DNA from: Cupriavidus sp. UYMMa02A
GTDB taxonomy: Bacteria; Pseudomonadota; Gammaproteobacteria; Burkholderiales; Burkholderiaceae
Reading direction: 5' to 3'
Length of the DNA stretch: 64,000 nucleotides
Assembly (NCBI GenBank): GCA_001725945.1
Contig: LRMT01000047.1
Location: 22,148 to 86,147, forward strand
The position numbers were made by a program, and so were the translations under genes. Of the stretch, positions 41,770 to 51,649 are shown piece after piece (within the stretch, counting starts at the first letter, position 1; every line of letters starts with the position of its first letter). The notes beneath the pieces were generated by a model. It was not told the origin of the DNA and made no database searches. It saw only the letters and a program-made list of their open reading frames with translations.

Positions 41770-43138
41770 ATGAAAGTCACCATTATCGGCAGTGGCTATG
41801 TTGGCCTCGTTACCGGCGCGTGCCTCGCCGAACTCGGCAACGATGTGTTCTGTCTCGACGTCGACGAAAAGAAGATCGCGTTGCTCAATGCAGGCGGCGT
41901 GCCCATTTACGAACCTGGCCTGCAGGAGATCATCCAGCGCAACCGCGCGGCGGGGCGGCTGACGTTCTCCACCGACGTGGCGGCCAGTGTCGAGCATGCC
42001 GACGTGCAGTTCATTGCCGTCGGCACGCCACCGGATGAAGACGGCTCCGCGGACCTCAAGTACGTGCTGGCGGCGGCGCGCAATATCGGCCGCCATATGA
42101 CCGGCTTCAAGGTCGTGGTGGACAAGTCCACCGTGCCGGTGGGCACGGGCGACCGCGTCGCGGCCGTAATTCGCGAGGAGCTCGCAGCGCGCGGCCTGGA
42201 GGACCTTCAGTATTCCGTGGTCTCGAACCCGGAATTCCTCAAGGAAGGTGCTGCGGTGGAGGACTTCATGCGGCCGGACCGCATCGTGCTCGGCTGCGGC
42301 GCCGACGCCGCCGGGCGCCACGCCCAGGCCACCATGCGACAGCTCTATGCGCCGTTCAACCGCAACCACGAACGCACTTTCTACATGGATGTGCGCTCGG
42401 CCGAGTTCACCAAGTACGCCGCGAATTCGATGCTGGCCACGCGCATTTCGTTCATGAACGAGCTGGCCAACCTGGCCGACGAGGTGGGTGCCGACATTGA
42501 GCTGGTACGCCTGGGGATCGGTTCGGATCCGCGCATCGGCTACAGTTTCCTGTATGCGGGCGCGGCTACGGCGGTTCCTGTTTCCCGAAGGATGTGCAGG
42601 CGCTGATGCGCACCGCGGCCGGCAACGGCAAGCCCATGCGCGTGCTGGAGGCCGTCGAGGCTGTCAATGCGCCCAGAAGCGGGTGCTGGGGGACAAGGTG
42701 GTGCGCCGTTTGGCGATGACCTGAGCGGGCGCACTTTCGCCATCTGGGGGCTGGCCTTCAAGCCCAATACCGACGACATGCGCGAGGCGCCTTCGCGCGT
42801 GCTGGCGCGCGACTGGTGTCCCGCGGGGCGACGCTGCGCATGCACGATCCTGTGTCCATGGAAGAGGCCGGACGGGTGCTGGAGGCAGACCTTGCAGATA
42901 TCCCGGGCGGCATGGACAAGCTCAGTTTCCACGCCGGCCAGATGGAGACGCTCGACGGCGCGACGCGCTCGTGATCGTGACGGAATGGAAGGTGTTCCGC
43001 AGCCCCGATTTCGAGCAGATCAAGCGGCGCCTGAAGACGCCCGTGATTTTCGATGGACGGAACCTGTACGAGCCGGAAGCCATGGCGCAAGCCGGCGTCG
43101 AGTACCACGCGATCGGGCGCTCGGGCGCGAATCGCTGA
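41770..43138 (+). CDS. ugd: UDP-glucose 6-dehydrogenase, five frameshifts
   Basis: Oxidises UDP-glucose to UDP-glucuronate for polysaccharide or lipid A modification. Intact through about residue 265: [34 protein letters not shown] NAD site, [23 protein letters not shown]. The catalytic Cys lies in [15 protein letters not shown] after a one-base slip near 42561. Further losses near 42671 ([12 protein letters not shown]), 42711 ([11 protein letters not shown]), 42812 (before [13 protein letters not shown]) and 42962 ([11 protein letters not shown]). C-terminal landmarks [20 protein letters not shown] and [12 protein letters not shown] are clear. This is the densest run of shifts in the window. 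Confidence 0.92.
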
Positions 43139-43194
43139 ACGCATCGGCTGTGGGCGTGTCCCAGACGGACAGGCTTGCCGGAGGAACCAATGGT

Positions 43195-44133
43195 ATGAAT
43201 CAAATTTCGCAGGATCAGATTGGCCAGGCGCGCATCCTGGTGGTCGGGGACATGATGCTGGACCGCTACTGGTTCGGCGATGTCGAGCGCATTCGCCGGA
43301 GCGCCGGTACCGGTCGTCCAGATCAAGCGCAGCGACGAGCGCCTGGGCGGCGCCGCAACGTGGCGCGCAACTCCGCCGCGCTTGGTGCGCAAGTCGGCAT
43401 GCTGGGCGTCGTGGGCGATGATGAGCCCGGCCGCACCATCGAATCGCTGCTCTCGGCGTGCAAGGTCCAGCCCTTCCTGCACCGCGACGCCAGCGTCAAT
43501 ACGACGATCAAGCTGCGCGTGCTTGCGCACCAGCAGCAGTTGCTGCGTGTGGACTTCGAGAATCCGCCTGCGCATGAGGTCCTGCTGTCCGTGCTGGATG
43601 GCTTCCAGGAGCTCGCGAAGCAGTACGAAGTGATCGTGCTGTCGGACTACGGCAAGGGCGGACTGACGCACGTCGGGCGCATGGTCGAGGCCGGCCGGGC
43701 GGCCGGGCGGATGGTGCTGGTCGATCCGAAGGGCGATGACTACTCGCGCTATCGCGGTGCTACGCTGATCACTCCCAACCGCGCCGAGATCCGGCGCGTC
43801 GTGGGTGCCTGGAAAAGCGAACAGGACCTTACCGCGCGCGCACAGAACCTGCGGCGCGACCTGCAGCTCGAAGCGCTGCTCCTTACGCGTTCGGAGGAGG
43901 GCATGACGCTGTACACGGAGGCGGAAGTCCTGCATGTCTCGGCACAGGCGCGTGAAGTCTATGATGTATCTGGTGCCGGCGATACCGTGATCGCCACGCT
44001 GGCAACCATGCTGGCCGCGGGGGTGCCGCTGAAGCAGGCGGTGCAGTTCGCCAACCGCGCCGGCGCCATTGTCGTGGGCAAGCTGGGTACCGCCGTCGTC
44101 AGCTATCAGGAGCTGTTCGGCAACGCCGGCTGA
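43195..44133 (+). CDS. rfaE1: D-glycero-beta-D-manno-heptose-7-phosphate kinase RfaE1 (HldE kinase domain), three compensating frameshifts
   Basis: PfkB-family kinase acting on heptose-7-phosphate for LPS core. Features: [72 protein letters not shown] and the anion hole / catalytic base [16 protein letters not shown]. Three one-base losses near 43293, 43301 and 43357 cancel each other, so the nominal frame is open throughout, but about 20 residues between ERI and NVARN are garbled; the true text should read [15 protein letters not shown] and LGGAANVARN. Length fits the kinase alone; the adenylyltransferase half is not fused here. Confidence 0.93.
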   Translation: MNQISQDQIGQARILVVGDMMLDRYWFGDVERIRRSAGTGRPDQAQRRAPGRRRNVARNSAALGAQVGMLGVVGDDEPGRTIESLLSACKVQPFLHRDASVNTTIKLRVLAHQQQLLRVDFENPPAHEVLLSVLDGFQELAKQYEVIVLSDYGKGGLTHVGRMVEAGRAAGRMVLVDPKGDDYSRYRGATLITPNRAEIRRVVGAWKSEQDLTARAQNLRRDLQLEALLLTRSEEGMTLYTEAEVLHVSAQAREVYDVSGAGDTVIATLATMLAAGVPLKQAVQFANRAGAIVVGKLGTAVVSYQELFGNAG

Positions 44134-44180
44134 GCGTATGTCTTTCGGCGCTCCCTGTTGATCTCTCTGTCGGATCGATC

Positions 44181-45174
44181 ATGACCATCATCGTCACCGG
44201 CGCTGCAGGATTCATCGGCAGCAACCTTGTCAAGGGACTGACGCGCGCGGCGAAGACCAGATCTTCGCGGTCGATAATCTGCAGCGCGCGGACAAGTTCC
44301 ATAACCTGGTGGACTGCGAGATTCGCGACTACCTCGACAAGGACGATTTCCTGTCCCGCTTCGAACGCGGAGAATTCGGCCGGGTGCGCGCGGTTTTCCA
44401 TCTCGGGGCGTGCACCGACACGATGGAGCCGGACGGGCGCTACCTGATGGAGAACAACTACCGCTACAGCAAGATGCTGCTGGAATCCTGCCTGGCGCAG
44501 GATATCCAGTTCATCTATGCCTCGTCGGCGGCCGTCTACGGCGAGTCGCAGGCGTTCGTGAAGTGCGCGAGTGCGAGCGGCCGCTGAGCATCTATGGCTA
44601 CTCCAAGTTCCTGTTCGACCAGGTCGTGCGCGGCCGCCTGCAAGGCGCGCTGTCGCAGGTGGTCGGCCTGCGCTATTTCAACGTGTATGGCGCGGGCGAG
44701 GCGCACAAGGGCCGCATGGCGTCGATCGTCTGGCAGCAGTTCGAGCAATTCCGAGCCGAGGGCACCGTCAAGCTGTTCGGCGAGCACGCCGGCCATGCAC
44801 CGGGCTGCCAGAGCCACGACTTTGTCTCGATAGAGGATGTGGTCAGGGTGAACCTGTTCTTCCTCGATCATCCGCGCAAGTCGGGCATTTTCAATGTGGG
44901 GCCCGGCCACGCGCGCTCGTTCAACGACGTCGCCAGGGTCGTGGTCAACACGCTGCGCGCGGCGGATGGCAAGCCGCCGCTCGCGCTCGAGGAACTTGTG
45001 CAGGAAGGGCTGCTGGAATATATCCGGTTCCCCGACGCACTGCGTGGCCGGTACCAGAGCTTCACGCAATCGGAGGTATCGCGCCTGCGCACGGCTGGCT
45101 ACGCCACGCCCTTTGTTCCCATGGAGGAAGGCGTCGCGCGCTACTGCCAGTGGCTGCTCGAGCGTTGTCATTGA
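44181..45174 (+). CDS. hldD: ADP-L-glycero-D-manno-heptose-6-epimerase, two frameshifts
   Basis: SDR epimerase making the final ADP-heptose for LPS core. [20 protein letters not shown] (NADP site), [33 protein letters not shown], and the catalytic YGYSK in [16 protein letters not shown]; then [19 protein letters not shown]. Shifts near 44250 (one [15 protein letters not shown] expected) and 44557 (one [15 protein letters not shown] expected). With rfaE1 and ugd it forms a sugar-nucleotide block for LPS. Confidence 0.94.
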
Positions 45175-45322
45175 GCGCCGTCGGCGCCTGCGTGTCCGGA
45201 AACATCTCCGTGCAATCCGCGTGAACGTTTGTTGCAGCGTGCGCAGGCGCACGCTGCCGCTTCTATCCTGAGCGCGCCTGGCCAATTCCGGCGAGGCAAC
45301 GCAAAGGAAAAGGAGCTTACCA

Positions 45323-45658
45323 ATGTTCAAGACAATGCTCAGGCGCGGCTGCCTTGCCGCAGCGGTCTGGATGTCGTTGACGGGGGCCGCGATGGCTGCC
45401 GTGGATGTCAATACGGCTGATGCATCCGCGCTCACCTCGGTGAAGGGCATCGGCCCTGCTACCGCCAAGAACATCATTGACGAGCGCACCAAGCACGGGC
45501 CCTACAAGAGTCCGGCCGACCTTGCCGAGCGCGTCAGCGGCGTCGGGACCAAATCGGTCGCGCGCATGCAGGAAGCGGGGCTGACAATCGTCGCCAAGGC
45601 GGCGCCGGCAGCGGCCCCCGCCGGCGCGGCGGCCGCCCAGCGCTCGGCCAAGCGCTGA
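45323..45658 (+). CDS. ComEA-like helix-hairpin-helix protein
   Basis: Intact 111-residue secreted protein. Signal peptide cleaved near AMAAVD, then two helix-hairpin-helix motifs (VDVNTADASALTSVKGIGPATAKNIIDERTKHGPYKS and ERVSGVGTKSVARMQEAG), which bind double-stranded DNA. The tail is Ala-rich. ComEA proteins act in DNA uptake across the envelope; many Burkholderiaceae carry several such proteins and not all are linked to competence. Confidence 0.85.
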   Translation: MFKTMLRRGCLAAAVWMSLTGAAMAAVDVNTADASALTSVKGIGPATAKNIIDERTKHGPYKSPADLAERVSGVGTKSVARMQEAGLTIVAKAAPAAAPAGAAAAQRSAKR

Positions 45659-45935
45659 CAACACACGGCGCTCCGGTGCACGGGAGGCATCGGGGCGCCA
45701 TGGCCCTGCGACATCCTGCTCCATGTTCCATCTGCCTGGTTCGATGCGGTGCCGCTGGTATGGCTTGTGCTAGCCAAGGGCACTGAGCTTCGCTTGCCGA
45801 CAGCAGCGGAGTATCATGCGGCAGCCAGCGCCGGCCACGGTCATGCCGCCGGCCGCGCAATCTGAAAAATCAGGCCAGGCCTCGCCGTTTCCCGTGGCGT
45901 AACGAGAGCCAGGCGGAACGACAGGGAGCATAACA
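45659..45935. other. Intergenic region upstream of the NCS2 permease
   Basis: 277 nt without a convincing gene. A GC-rich partial inverted repeat (CGCCGGCCAC...GCCGGCCGCG near 45829-45857) is present. The permease promoter should lie here; no consensus boxes were evident. Confidence 0.35.
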
Positions 45936-47232
45936 ATGACAAATGGCGAGGACGCAGGGTTTCTGCCGAAGTGGCGGCTGAAGACGGAAGGGGTCATCGG
46001 TCCGGATGAGCGCCTGCCCGCGGGGCAGACGGTGCTTGCCGGCATCCAGCACGTGGTGGCGATGTTCGGTTCCACGGCGATCGCGCCGATCCTGATGGGA
46101 TTCAACCCGAACATTGCCATCCTTTTCTCCGGCATCGGCACGCTGATCTTCTTCCTGTGCGTGCGCGGGCGGGTGCGAGCTATCTCGGCTCCAGCTTCGC
46201 ATTCATCGCGGTCGTGATCGCGGCGACGGGGTATGCGGGCAACGGGCCCAATGCCAATATTCCGGTGGCCCTGGGCGGCATCATTGCCGCCGGTGCGCTG
46301 TACACGGTGATCGGCCTCGTCGTGCAGGCGATCGGCTACGGCTGGGTCGAAAAGCTGATGCCGCCGGTGGTCACCGGCGCGATCGTCGCGGCCATCGGCC
46401 TGAATCTGGCTCCCGTGGCGGTAAAGGCCGTGAGCGGATCGTCGTTCGACACGTGGGTGGGCTTGCTGACCGTGCTGGCAGTCGGGCTGGTCGCCGTCCG
46501 CGCACCCGGCATGATCGGGCGCCTGCCGGTGCTGATCGGCGGCCTGTTTGGCTACCTGATCTACTACGCCGGCGCGAACCTGATGGGCCTGGGCAAGGCG
46601 ATCGACTTCGCGGGCGTGGCGGCCGCGAGCTGGTTCGGCCTGCCGTCGTTCACGTCGCCGGTGTTCGAGCTGGCGCCATGCTGCTGATCGCACCGGTGGC
46701 CATCGTACTGGTCGCGGAAAATCTCGGTCATATCAAGGCCATCGGCGTGATGACGGGGCGCAATCTCGATCCGTACATCGGCCGCGCGTTTATCGGCGAC
46801 GGTGTCGCAACCATGCTGTCGGCCAGTGGCGGCGGCACGGGCGTCACGACGTATGCCGAGAACATGGGCGTGATGGCGGTCACCCGGATCTACTCGACGC
46901 TGATCTTTGTCGTTGCCGCGGCGGTCGCCATCCTGCTTGGCTTCTCACCGAAGTTCGGTGCATTGATCCTGACCATTCCAGGGCCGGTAATCGGTGGCCT
47001 GACCATCGTGGTGTTCGGACTGATTGCCGCCACGGCTGGCCGCATCTGGGTCCAGAACCACGTCGATTTCTCCAGCTCGCGCAACCTGATCACCGTGGGT
47101 GCCACGCTCACCGTTGCGGCAGGCGACCTGACGCTGAAGCTCGGCGGCATGACCCTGGGCGGCATCGGGACTGCAACGTTCGGTTGCATCCTGCTGTACC
47201 ACCTGCTGGGCGAAGGCAACAAGGAAGCGTAA
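45936..47232 (+). CDS. NCS2-family nucleobase (uracil-xanthine) permease, two frameshifts
   Basis: Inner-membrane proton symporter of about 433 residues with roughly 12-14 membrane segments. Landmarks: GIQHVVAMFGSTAIAPILMGFNPN, PSYLGSSFAFIAVV, the family signature LVAENLGHIKAIG and DGVATMLSASGGGTGVTTYAENMG. The uracil-type QHVVAMFG and AENLGH motifs favour a pyrimidine, but substrate is inferred. Shifts near 46175 (GRVPSYLGSS expected) and 46675 (FELAAMLLIAPVA expected). Confidence 0.88.
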
Positions 47233-47328
47233 GCCCGTGCGGCCACACTGGCAGTAGGCCCAACGGGCCACTGCGGCGCGGGCCGGGGGGCTGGTTTACA
47301 ATGGGCGGGACAAATTCGACCCCGCACC

Positions 47329-48231
47329 ATGGCCTACAAGACAATCGAAGACACCATCGGCAACACGCCGCTGGTCAGACTGCAGCGCATCCCCGGTGCC
47401 GCCAACGACGCACGCGGCAACGTTATTCTGGGCAAGCTCGAGGGCAACAACCCGGCCGGGTCGGTCAAGGATCGTCCGGCTGTGTCGATGATCGCCCGCG
47501 CGGAGGCACGTGGTCGCATCAAGTCCGGCGACACGCTGATCGAAGCCACTTCCGGCAACACTGGTATCGCACTGGCCATGGCGGCGGCAATCCGCGGCTA
47601 CAAGATGGTGCTGATCATGCCGGAAGATCTCAGCCTGGAGCGCCGCCAGAGCATGGCTGCCTATGGTGCCGAGATCATCCTGACCCCGGTCAAAGGCGGC
47701 ATGGAATACGCGCGCGACCTGGCGGATTCGATGGAACGCGACGGCAAGGGCGTCATTCTCGATCAGTTCGCCAACCCGGACAATCCGCTCGCCCACTACG
47801 AAACGACCGGCCCGGAGATCTGGCGCGATACGGAAGGGCGCATCACCCATTTCGTTTCGGCCATGGGTACGACCGGTACCATTACGGGCGTTTCGCGTTA
47901 CCTGAAAGAGCAGAATCCCGCCATTGAGATCATCGGTGCGCAACCGGCGGAAGGCTCTCGGATTCCCGGCATTCGCAAGTGGCCGGAAGCCTATCTGCCG
48001 AAGATCTATGACGCGAAGTTTATTGACCGTACCGAGCCCGTCAGCCAGGGCGATGCGGAACATATGGCGCGCCGCATGGCGAGTGAGGAAGGCATCTTCT
48101 GCGGTATCTCGGCGGCCGGTGCGCTGTGCGTTGCCTTGCGCATTGCTGAAGAGGTCGAAAACGCGACGATTGTTTTCGTGGTGTGCGACAGGGGCGATCG
48201 ATACCTGTCCACAGGCGTCTTTCCTGCCTGA
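47329..48231 (+). CDS. cysM: Cysteine synthase B
   Basis: PLP enzyme converting O-acetylserine and sulfide or thiosulfate to cysteine or S-sulfocysteine. Intact, 300 residues, which is CysM-like in length. IEDTIGNTPLVRLQRIPG, PLP lysine in GNNPAGSVKDRPAVSM, TSGNTGIALAMAAAIRGYKMVLIMP and the phosphate-binding SAMGTTGTITGVSRYLK. It ends 71 nt before a convergent glycosyltransferase gene. Confidence 0.95.
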   Translation: MAYKTIEDTIGNTPLVRLQRIPGAANDARGNVILGKLEGNNPAGSVKDRPAVSMIARAEARGRIKSGDTLIEATSGNTGIALAMAAAIRGYKMVLIMPEDLSLERRQSMAAYGAEIILTPVKGGMEYARDLADSMERDGKGVILDQFANPDNPLAHYETTGPEIWRDTEGRITHFVSAMGTTGTITGVSRYLKEQNPAIEIIGAQPAEGSRIPGIRKWPEAYLPKIYDAKFIDRTEPVSQGDAEHMARRMASEEGIFCGISAAGALCVALRIAEEVENATIVFVVCDRGDRYLSTGVFPA

Positions 48232-48257
48232 GGTTCCGCCGAAGTCAGTGAGCCAAA

Positions 48258-48291
48258 ATACCCTGACACGGAATATCCCGTTGCAGGGTAT
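48258..48291. terminator. Inverted repeat between convergent cysM and glycosyltransferase
   Basis: ATACCCTG / CAGGGTAT arms separated by 18 nt in the 71-nt convergent gap. No strong T-run, so termination efficiency is uncertain. Confidence 0.45.
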
Positions 48292-48302
48292 CGATGCATT
48301 CC

Positions 48303-49334
48303 TTATGCCGCAGATTTGTCGCGGATCCAGTCCTCGACGATCTCAAGGACGGTTTGCGGGCTGAGCTGATACATGCAGTCGCAGCTGATCGTTTCAAGCT
48401 TTTCGCAATCCCTGCAGCTCTTGTCCCGCACGAGATTCTGAGCTCTTTTTCCCAACGCGGCCCATCTGCCCGGATGCATCGGACGCGTAGGGGGGAACAG
48501 TCCCAGCGTGCGCTGGCCGATGGCCGCCGACAGGTGCAATGGACCGGTGCCGCTCGCGATCAGGCCGTCCGCCTGCTGGATGAAGGTCGTCAGCTCGCCC
48601 AGCGTCTGCGTGCCGCACAGGCTCGTGACGTTTGGCATGGACAGCAGTGCGCCGCCATTGGCTTTCAGCCACTCTCCTTCCTTTGCGCTGCCCGTCAACC
48701 AGAGATGGACGTCCTGCCTTGCTGACAGCAGCTTCGCCAACGCAGCGTAGTGTTCGATCGGCCATTCGCGGCCATGGCCGTTGGATTTCGTATGCAGTAC
48801 CAGGTTGAACGCATACGGGGCCTGCATTGCCGTGATGGCCTTGTCCTCCGGGATATGGAAGTGATACAGGCCGGGAATTTCCTCGCGAGAGGGAATATCG
48901 CGGCTTCCAAACGGGCTCAGGAAGCGGAAATTGATCTGCGCCTCATGGTCTTCCGTGGTCCGCTTGCTGAAACGCACTCGCCGGTTGCAATAGAACAGCA
49001 GGTAGAGCTTCTGGCGCGCGTTGCCGATGCGGTGTTTGATCCCGGCGCGAAAGGCCGCCATGGCCAGCTTGCGGTCAGGCTGGGACAGGACAACAGTGTC
49101 GATGCCCGATTTCTTCAGGAACTCGACCGGCGTGCCCGCAATGCTTTCCAGCTCGATGACTTCATCGATGTCTGTGCAGAAGCGGACCAGCGGCGCTGCA
49201 TAGGCGCGACAGAGGAAGCTGATCTTCGCAGTCGGATTCAGTTGCCTCAGTCGAGCGACCATCGGCAAAGTCAGAACTATGTCGCCGATATTGTCGGTGC
49301 GGCTGACCAGTATGTGAGTGCTTCGAATTGCCAT
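48303..49334 (-). CDS. Glycosyltransferase family 9 (heptosyltransferase-like) protein, 1
   Basis: Intact 343-residue GT-B enzyme. HILVSRTDNIGDIVLTLPMVARLRQ (N-terminal GT9 signature), LVLHTKSNGHGREWPIEHYAALAKLLS, SLCGTQTLGELTTFIQQADGLIASGTGPLHLSAAIG and a Cys-rich tail (CRDCEKLETISCDCM). GT9 enzymes add heptose to the LPS inner core; the exact acceptor is not evident. It is the last of three minus-strand glycosyltransferase genes; the gap to the preceding GT8 gene is 44 nt. Confidence 0.88.
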   Translation of the reverse strand: MAIRSTHILVSRTDNIGDIVLTLPMVARLRQLNPTAKISFLCRAYAAPLVRFCTDIDEVIELESIAGTPVEFLKKSGIDTVVLSQPDRKLAMAAFRAGIKHRIGNARQKLYLLFYCNRRVRFSKRTTEDHEAQINFRFLSPFGSRDIPSREEIPGLYHFHIPEDKAITAMQAPYAFNLVLHTKSNGHGREWPIEHYAALAKLLSARQDVHLWLTGSAKEGEWLKANGGALLSMPNVTSLCGTQTLGELTTFIQQADGLIASGTGPLHLSAAIGQRTLGLFPPTRPMHPGRWAALGKRAQNLVRDKSCRDCEKLETISCDCMYQLSPQTVLEIVEDWIRDKSAA

Positions 49335-49378
49335 TTCTCTTCGATGTCAGAGCTGGGTGGTGTCATGCCATCCGGGCA

Positions 49379-50374
49379 TTACCGTCGCGCCCGCTTGCGC
49401 AAGTACCTCAAATACCACTTCAGGCTTTCCACGGGCTTCCCCTGGCGGAACATGAAGCGCGAATGCATGCGCATTTCCTTGGTGTTCCTGGGTTCCCGAT
49501 CCAGCGGCAGGTCGCGCCACGGCGACAACGCCAGGTACTTGCGGAACAGTGTCCGGGCCTCATGCCCGCTCCACTCGGCCCACGGTTTGACCGAGCCGGC
49601 AAAATGAATGAAGACGGCCTTGCCGACCGGCCGCATGGCAAAGCTGTTGACGTTCAGGTCGTGAATCAGGTCGTACAGGTAGTTCCAGCGCGGCGATATA
49701 TATCGCGCACGGCCATTGAGCACCCTGTTGAGCGCGTCCTGGTCGTTGAAGCGCATGTCAGTGCTGGTGTCGAGCAGCGCTTCCAGCGTTTGCGGCGTGA
49801 CGTTCTCGGCCAGCCATTTCTCGATATTGATGAACAGCACGCCGCCATTGAAATACTCGGCATGGGCCAGGCCAAGCGCGGCAACGCGCCGGCGCAGCGT
49901 GACGGGCGCATCCGGCACGACGACCGCGATGTCGTTGCTGATGTCCATGTCGACCAGCTCGTCGAGGCGGTTGACACACAGGATATCGGCATCGAGATAC
50001 AGCACGCGATCGGTCTGGCCGCGCAGTACCTCGGGAATCACGAGCCGCGTGAAGATCGACAGCGAATAGTGCGAGTGCCCGAGGAAATGCGAGAACTGCG
50101 TGAATGACGCCAGGTCGAGCACATGGAGCTGGGTGCTGACCGGATACATCTCTTCGAGCTGCCTGAGGCGGCGCTGGTTGTCTTCGAGCGCCGAGAACGT
50201 CAGCACATGGAACGTGAAATGCTGTCCCGGGTTGTTGTCGATGATTGACGCGATGGTTGCACCCATCGCGCGGAAGTAGTTGTCATCGACGCAGAAGGCG
50301 ATGTGGAACGACGGTTTGCCGTTGCTGCCTGTCATTTGAGCCGGTGCGGTAGGGTTGGATGCGGGCAGATTCAT
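49379..50374 (-). CDS. Glycosyltransferase family 8 protein (LPS outer-core type)
   Basis: Intact 331-residue GT-A enzyme. FHIAFCVDDNYFRAMGATIASIIDNN, the DxD metal site in VLYLDADILCVN, EYFNGGVLFINIEKW, FNDQDALNRVL and a C-terminal IHFAGSVKPW typical of WaaJ/RfaJ-like proteins. Transfers a hexose (usually glucose or galactose) onto the LPS core. Its ATG overlaps the stop of the upstream GT9 gene by 4 nt, indicating translational coupling. Confidence 0.9.
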   Translation of the reverse strand: MNLPASNPTAPAQMTGSNGKPSFHIAFCVDDNYFRAMGATIASIIDNNPGQHFTFHVLTFSALEDNQRRLRQLEEMYPVSTQLHVLDLASFTQFSHFLGHSHYSLSIFTRLVIPEVLRGQTDRVLYLDADILCVNRLDELVDMDISNDIAVVVPDAPVTLRRRVAALGLAHAEYFNGGVLFINIEKWLAENVTPQTLEALLDTSTDMRFNDQDALNRVLNGRARYISPRWNYLYDLIHDLNVNSFAMRPVGKAVFIHFAGSVKPWAEWSGHEARTLFRKYLALSPWRDLPLDREPRNTKEMRMHSRFMFRQGKPVESLKWYLRYLRKRARR

Positions 50375-51501
50375 CGGATGGCCTTCATGACTTGTTCAAC
50401 GGAGATGGCCTTGACCCAGTCGCGGCGATTCGCCGCGGTAATGACCGTGCTGTTCTGCCGGTCGATCGGCACCCATTCCGGGTTCTTCTGACGCATCAGG
50501 GCGATGACGGGCACATGCACGGCATTGGCCAGGTGCATCACTGCCGTTTCCACCGAAATGATCAGGTCGCATTGCGCGAGGATCGCCGGCAACTGAAAGA
50601 AGTTCTCTTCGGCACTGAACAGCTCGGTGCGTGCCAGACCGTATCCGGTGATGACTTCCCGCGCATGCGCCAGCTCCTGCGGCACCGCATTGACGATGAA
50701 ACAGCTATCGCGCCAGTGCGGATGCTGCTGCATCGCCTGGATCAGCGCGGCGACCTGTTCCAGCGTCCAGCACCGCTTCTTCGTCTTGGCATAGGGATTG
50801 ATGAACACCAGCTTTCCCTGCCGCGGCGCAAATCCCCATGAGGCGAGGGTGTCCTTCGCATACTGTTGCCATTGCGTGGGAATGTCGACAAACGGAAAGC
50901 GCTCGGCCGGGCTGACTTCGAGTCCGCTGGCCTGGCGGAACCAGTGTGCGTACACGTCGCTGATGTGCTGCGGCGCGGCCCGATCGACCTTGTACGGTGG
51001 GATCGAGGCGTCGAGCTTGCGATACGCGAGCAGGTGATGCGGCTGATAGAACCGGACGGGCCGTGTCATGCCGACGACGAAGCCATCGGGGCTGATCGCG
51101 CGCGCGAGGTTCGCGTACTGGTGCGGACGCAACGTCGCCAGCGACACCACGATCGGGTACTGCTCTTGCTGCGCCTCGCGAATCGATACTTCGTAGAGCT
51201 CGGGGCTGTATGTGCGCGTATAGACCTTGCTGAAGAACGGGCACGCTGCCAGCCAGTCGTAAAGCGAATACTTCCGCAGGTATTCCCAGGCCTTGGGATC
51301 GCTGGTGCGACGCACTTCATCGACCCACAGATGGACCTCCAGTTGGGGGTTCGCCTGGGCGAAGGCCTTGAAGAAATTCTGCAGATAGGTGAAGTCGCCC
51401 AAGGCAAGGTGGGCGATGAACAGTATCTTTTTCGACCGCTTCAATAATTCTGCGGGAATCAGGGTCCGGGATTGTGTCACGAATGGCTCGCGGGAAGTCA
51501 C
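50371..51501 (-). CDS. Glycosyltransferase family 9-like protein, 2
   Basis: Intact 376-residue GT9-related enzyme. KKILFIAHLALGDFTYLQNFFKAF replaces the usual GDIV signature; VFINPYAKTKKRCWTLEQVAALIQAM and LPAILAQCDLIISVETAVMHLANAVHVPVIALM form the nucleotide-sugar binding half. It is the first gene of the three-gene glycosyltransferase run. A longer upstream reading is possible but non-conserved in look. Confidence 0.82.
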   Translation of the reverse strand: MTSREPFVTQSRTLIPAELLKRSKKILFIAHLALGDFTYLQNFFKAFAQANPQLEVHLWVDEVRRTSDPKAWEYLRKYSLYDWLAACPFFSKVYTRTYSPELYEVSIREAQQEQYPIVVSLATLRPHQYANLARAISPDGFVVGMTRPVRFYQPHHLLAYRKLDASIPPYKVDRAAPQHISDVYAHWFRQASGLEVSPAERFPFVDIPTQWQQYAKDTLASWGFAPRQGKLVFINPYAKTKKRCWTLEQVAALIQAMQQHPHWRDSCFIVNAVPQELAHAREVITGYGLARTELFSAEENFFQLPAILAQCDLIISVETAVMHLANAVHVPVIALMRQKNPEWVPIDRQNSTVITAANRRDWVKAISVEQVMKAIR

Positions 51502-51649
51502 GTGGCGTCGTCAGCTCGTTATTGTAAGGGAGAGCACCAATTGGCCCGAAAATTGCGGTGTCGTTTGGCGCACATTCGGCGAGCACACAATTATTCCGCC
51601 TGCCAGCAAGCGCTGGGCAGGCGGTGGTGTTCCCTGCGATGAAGTGGCG

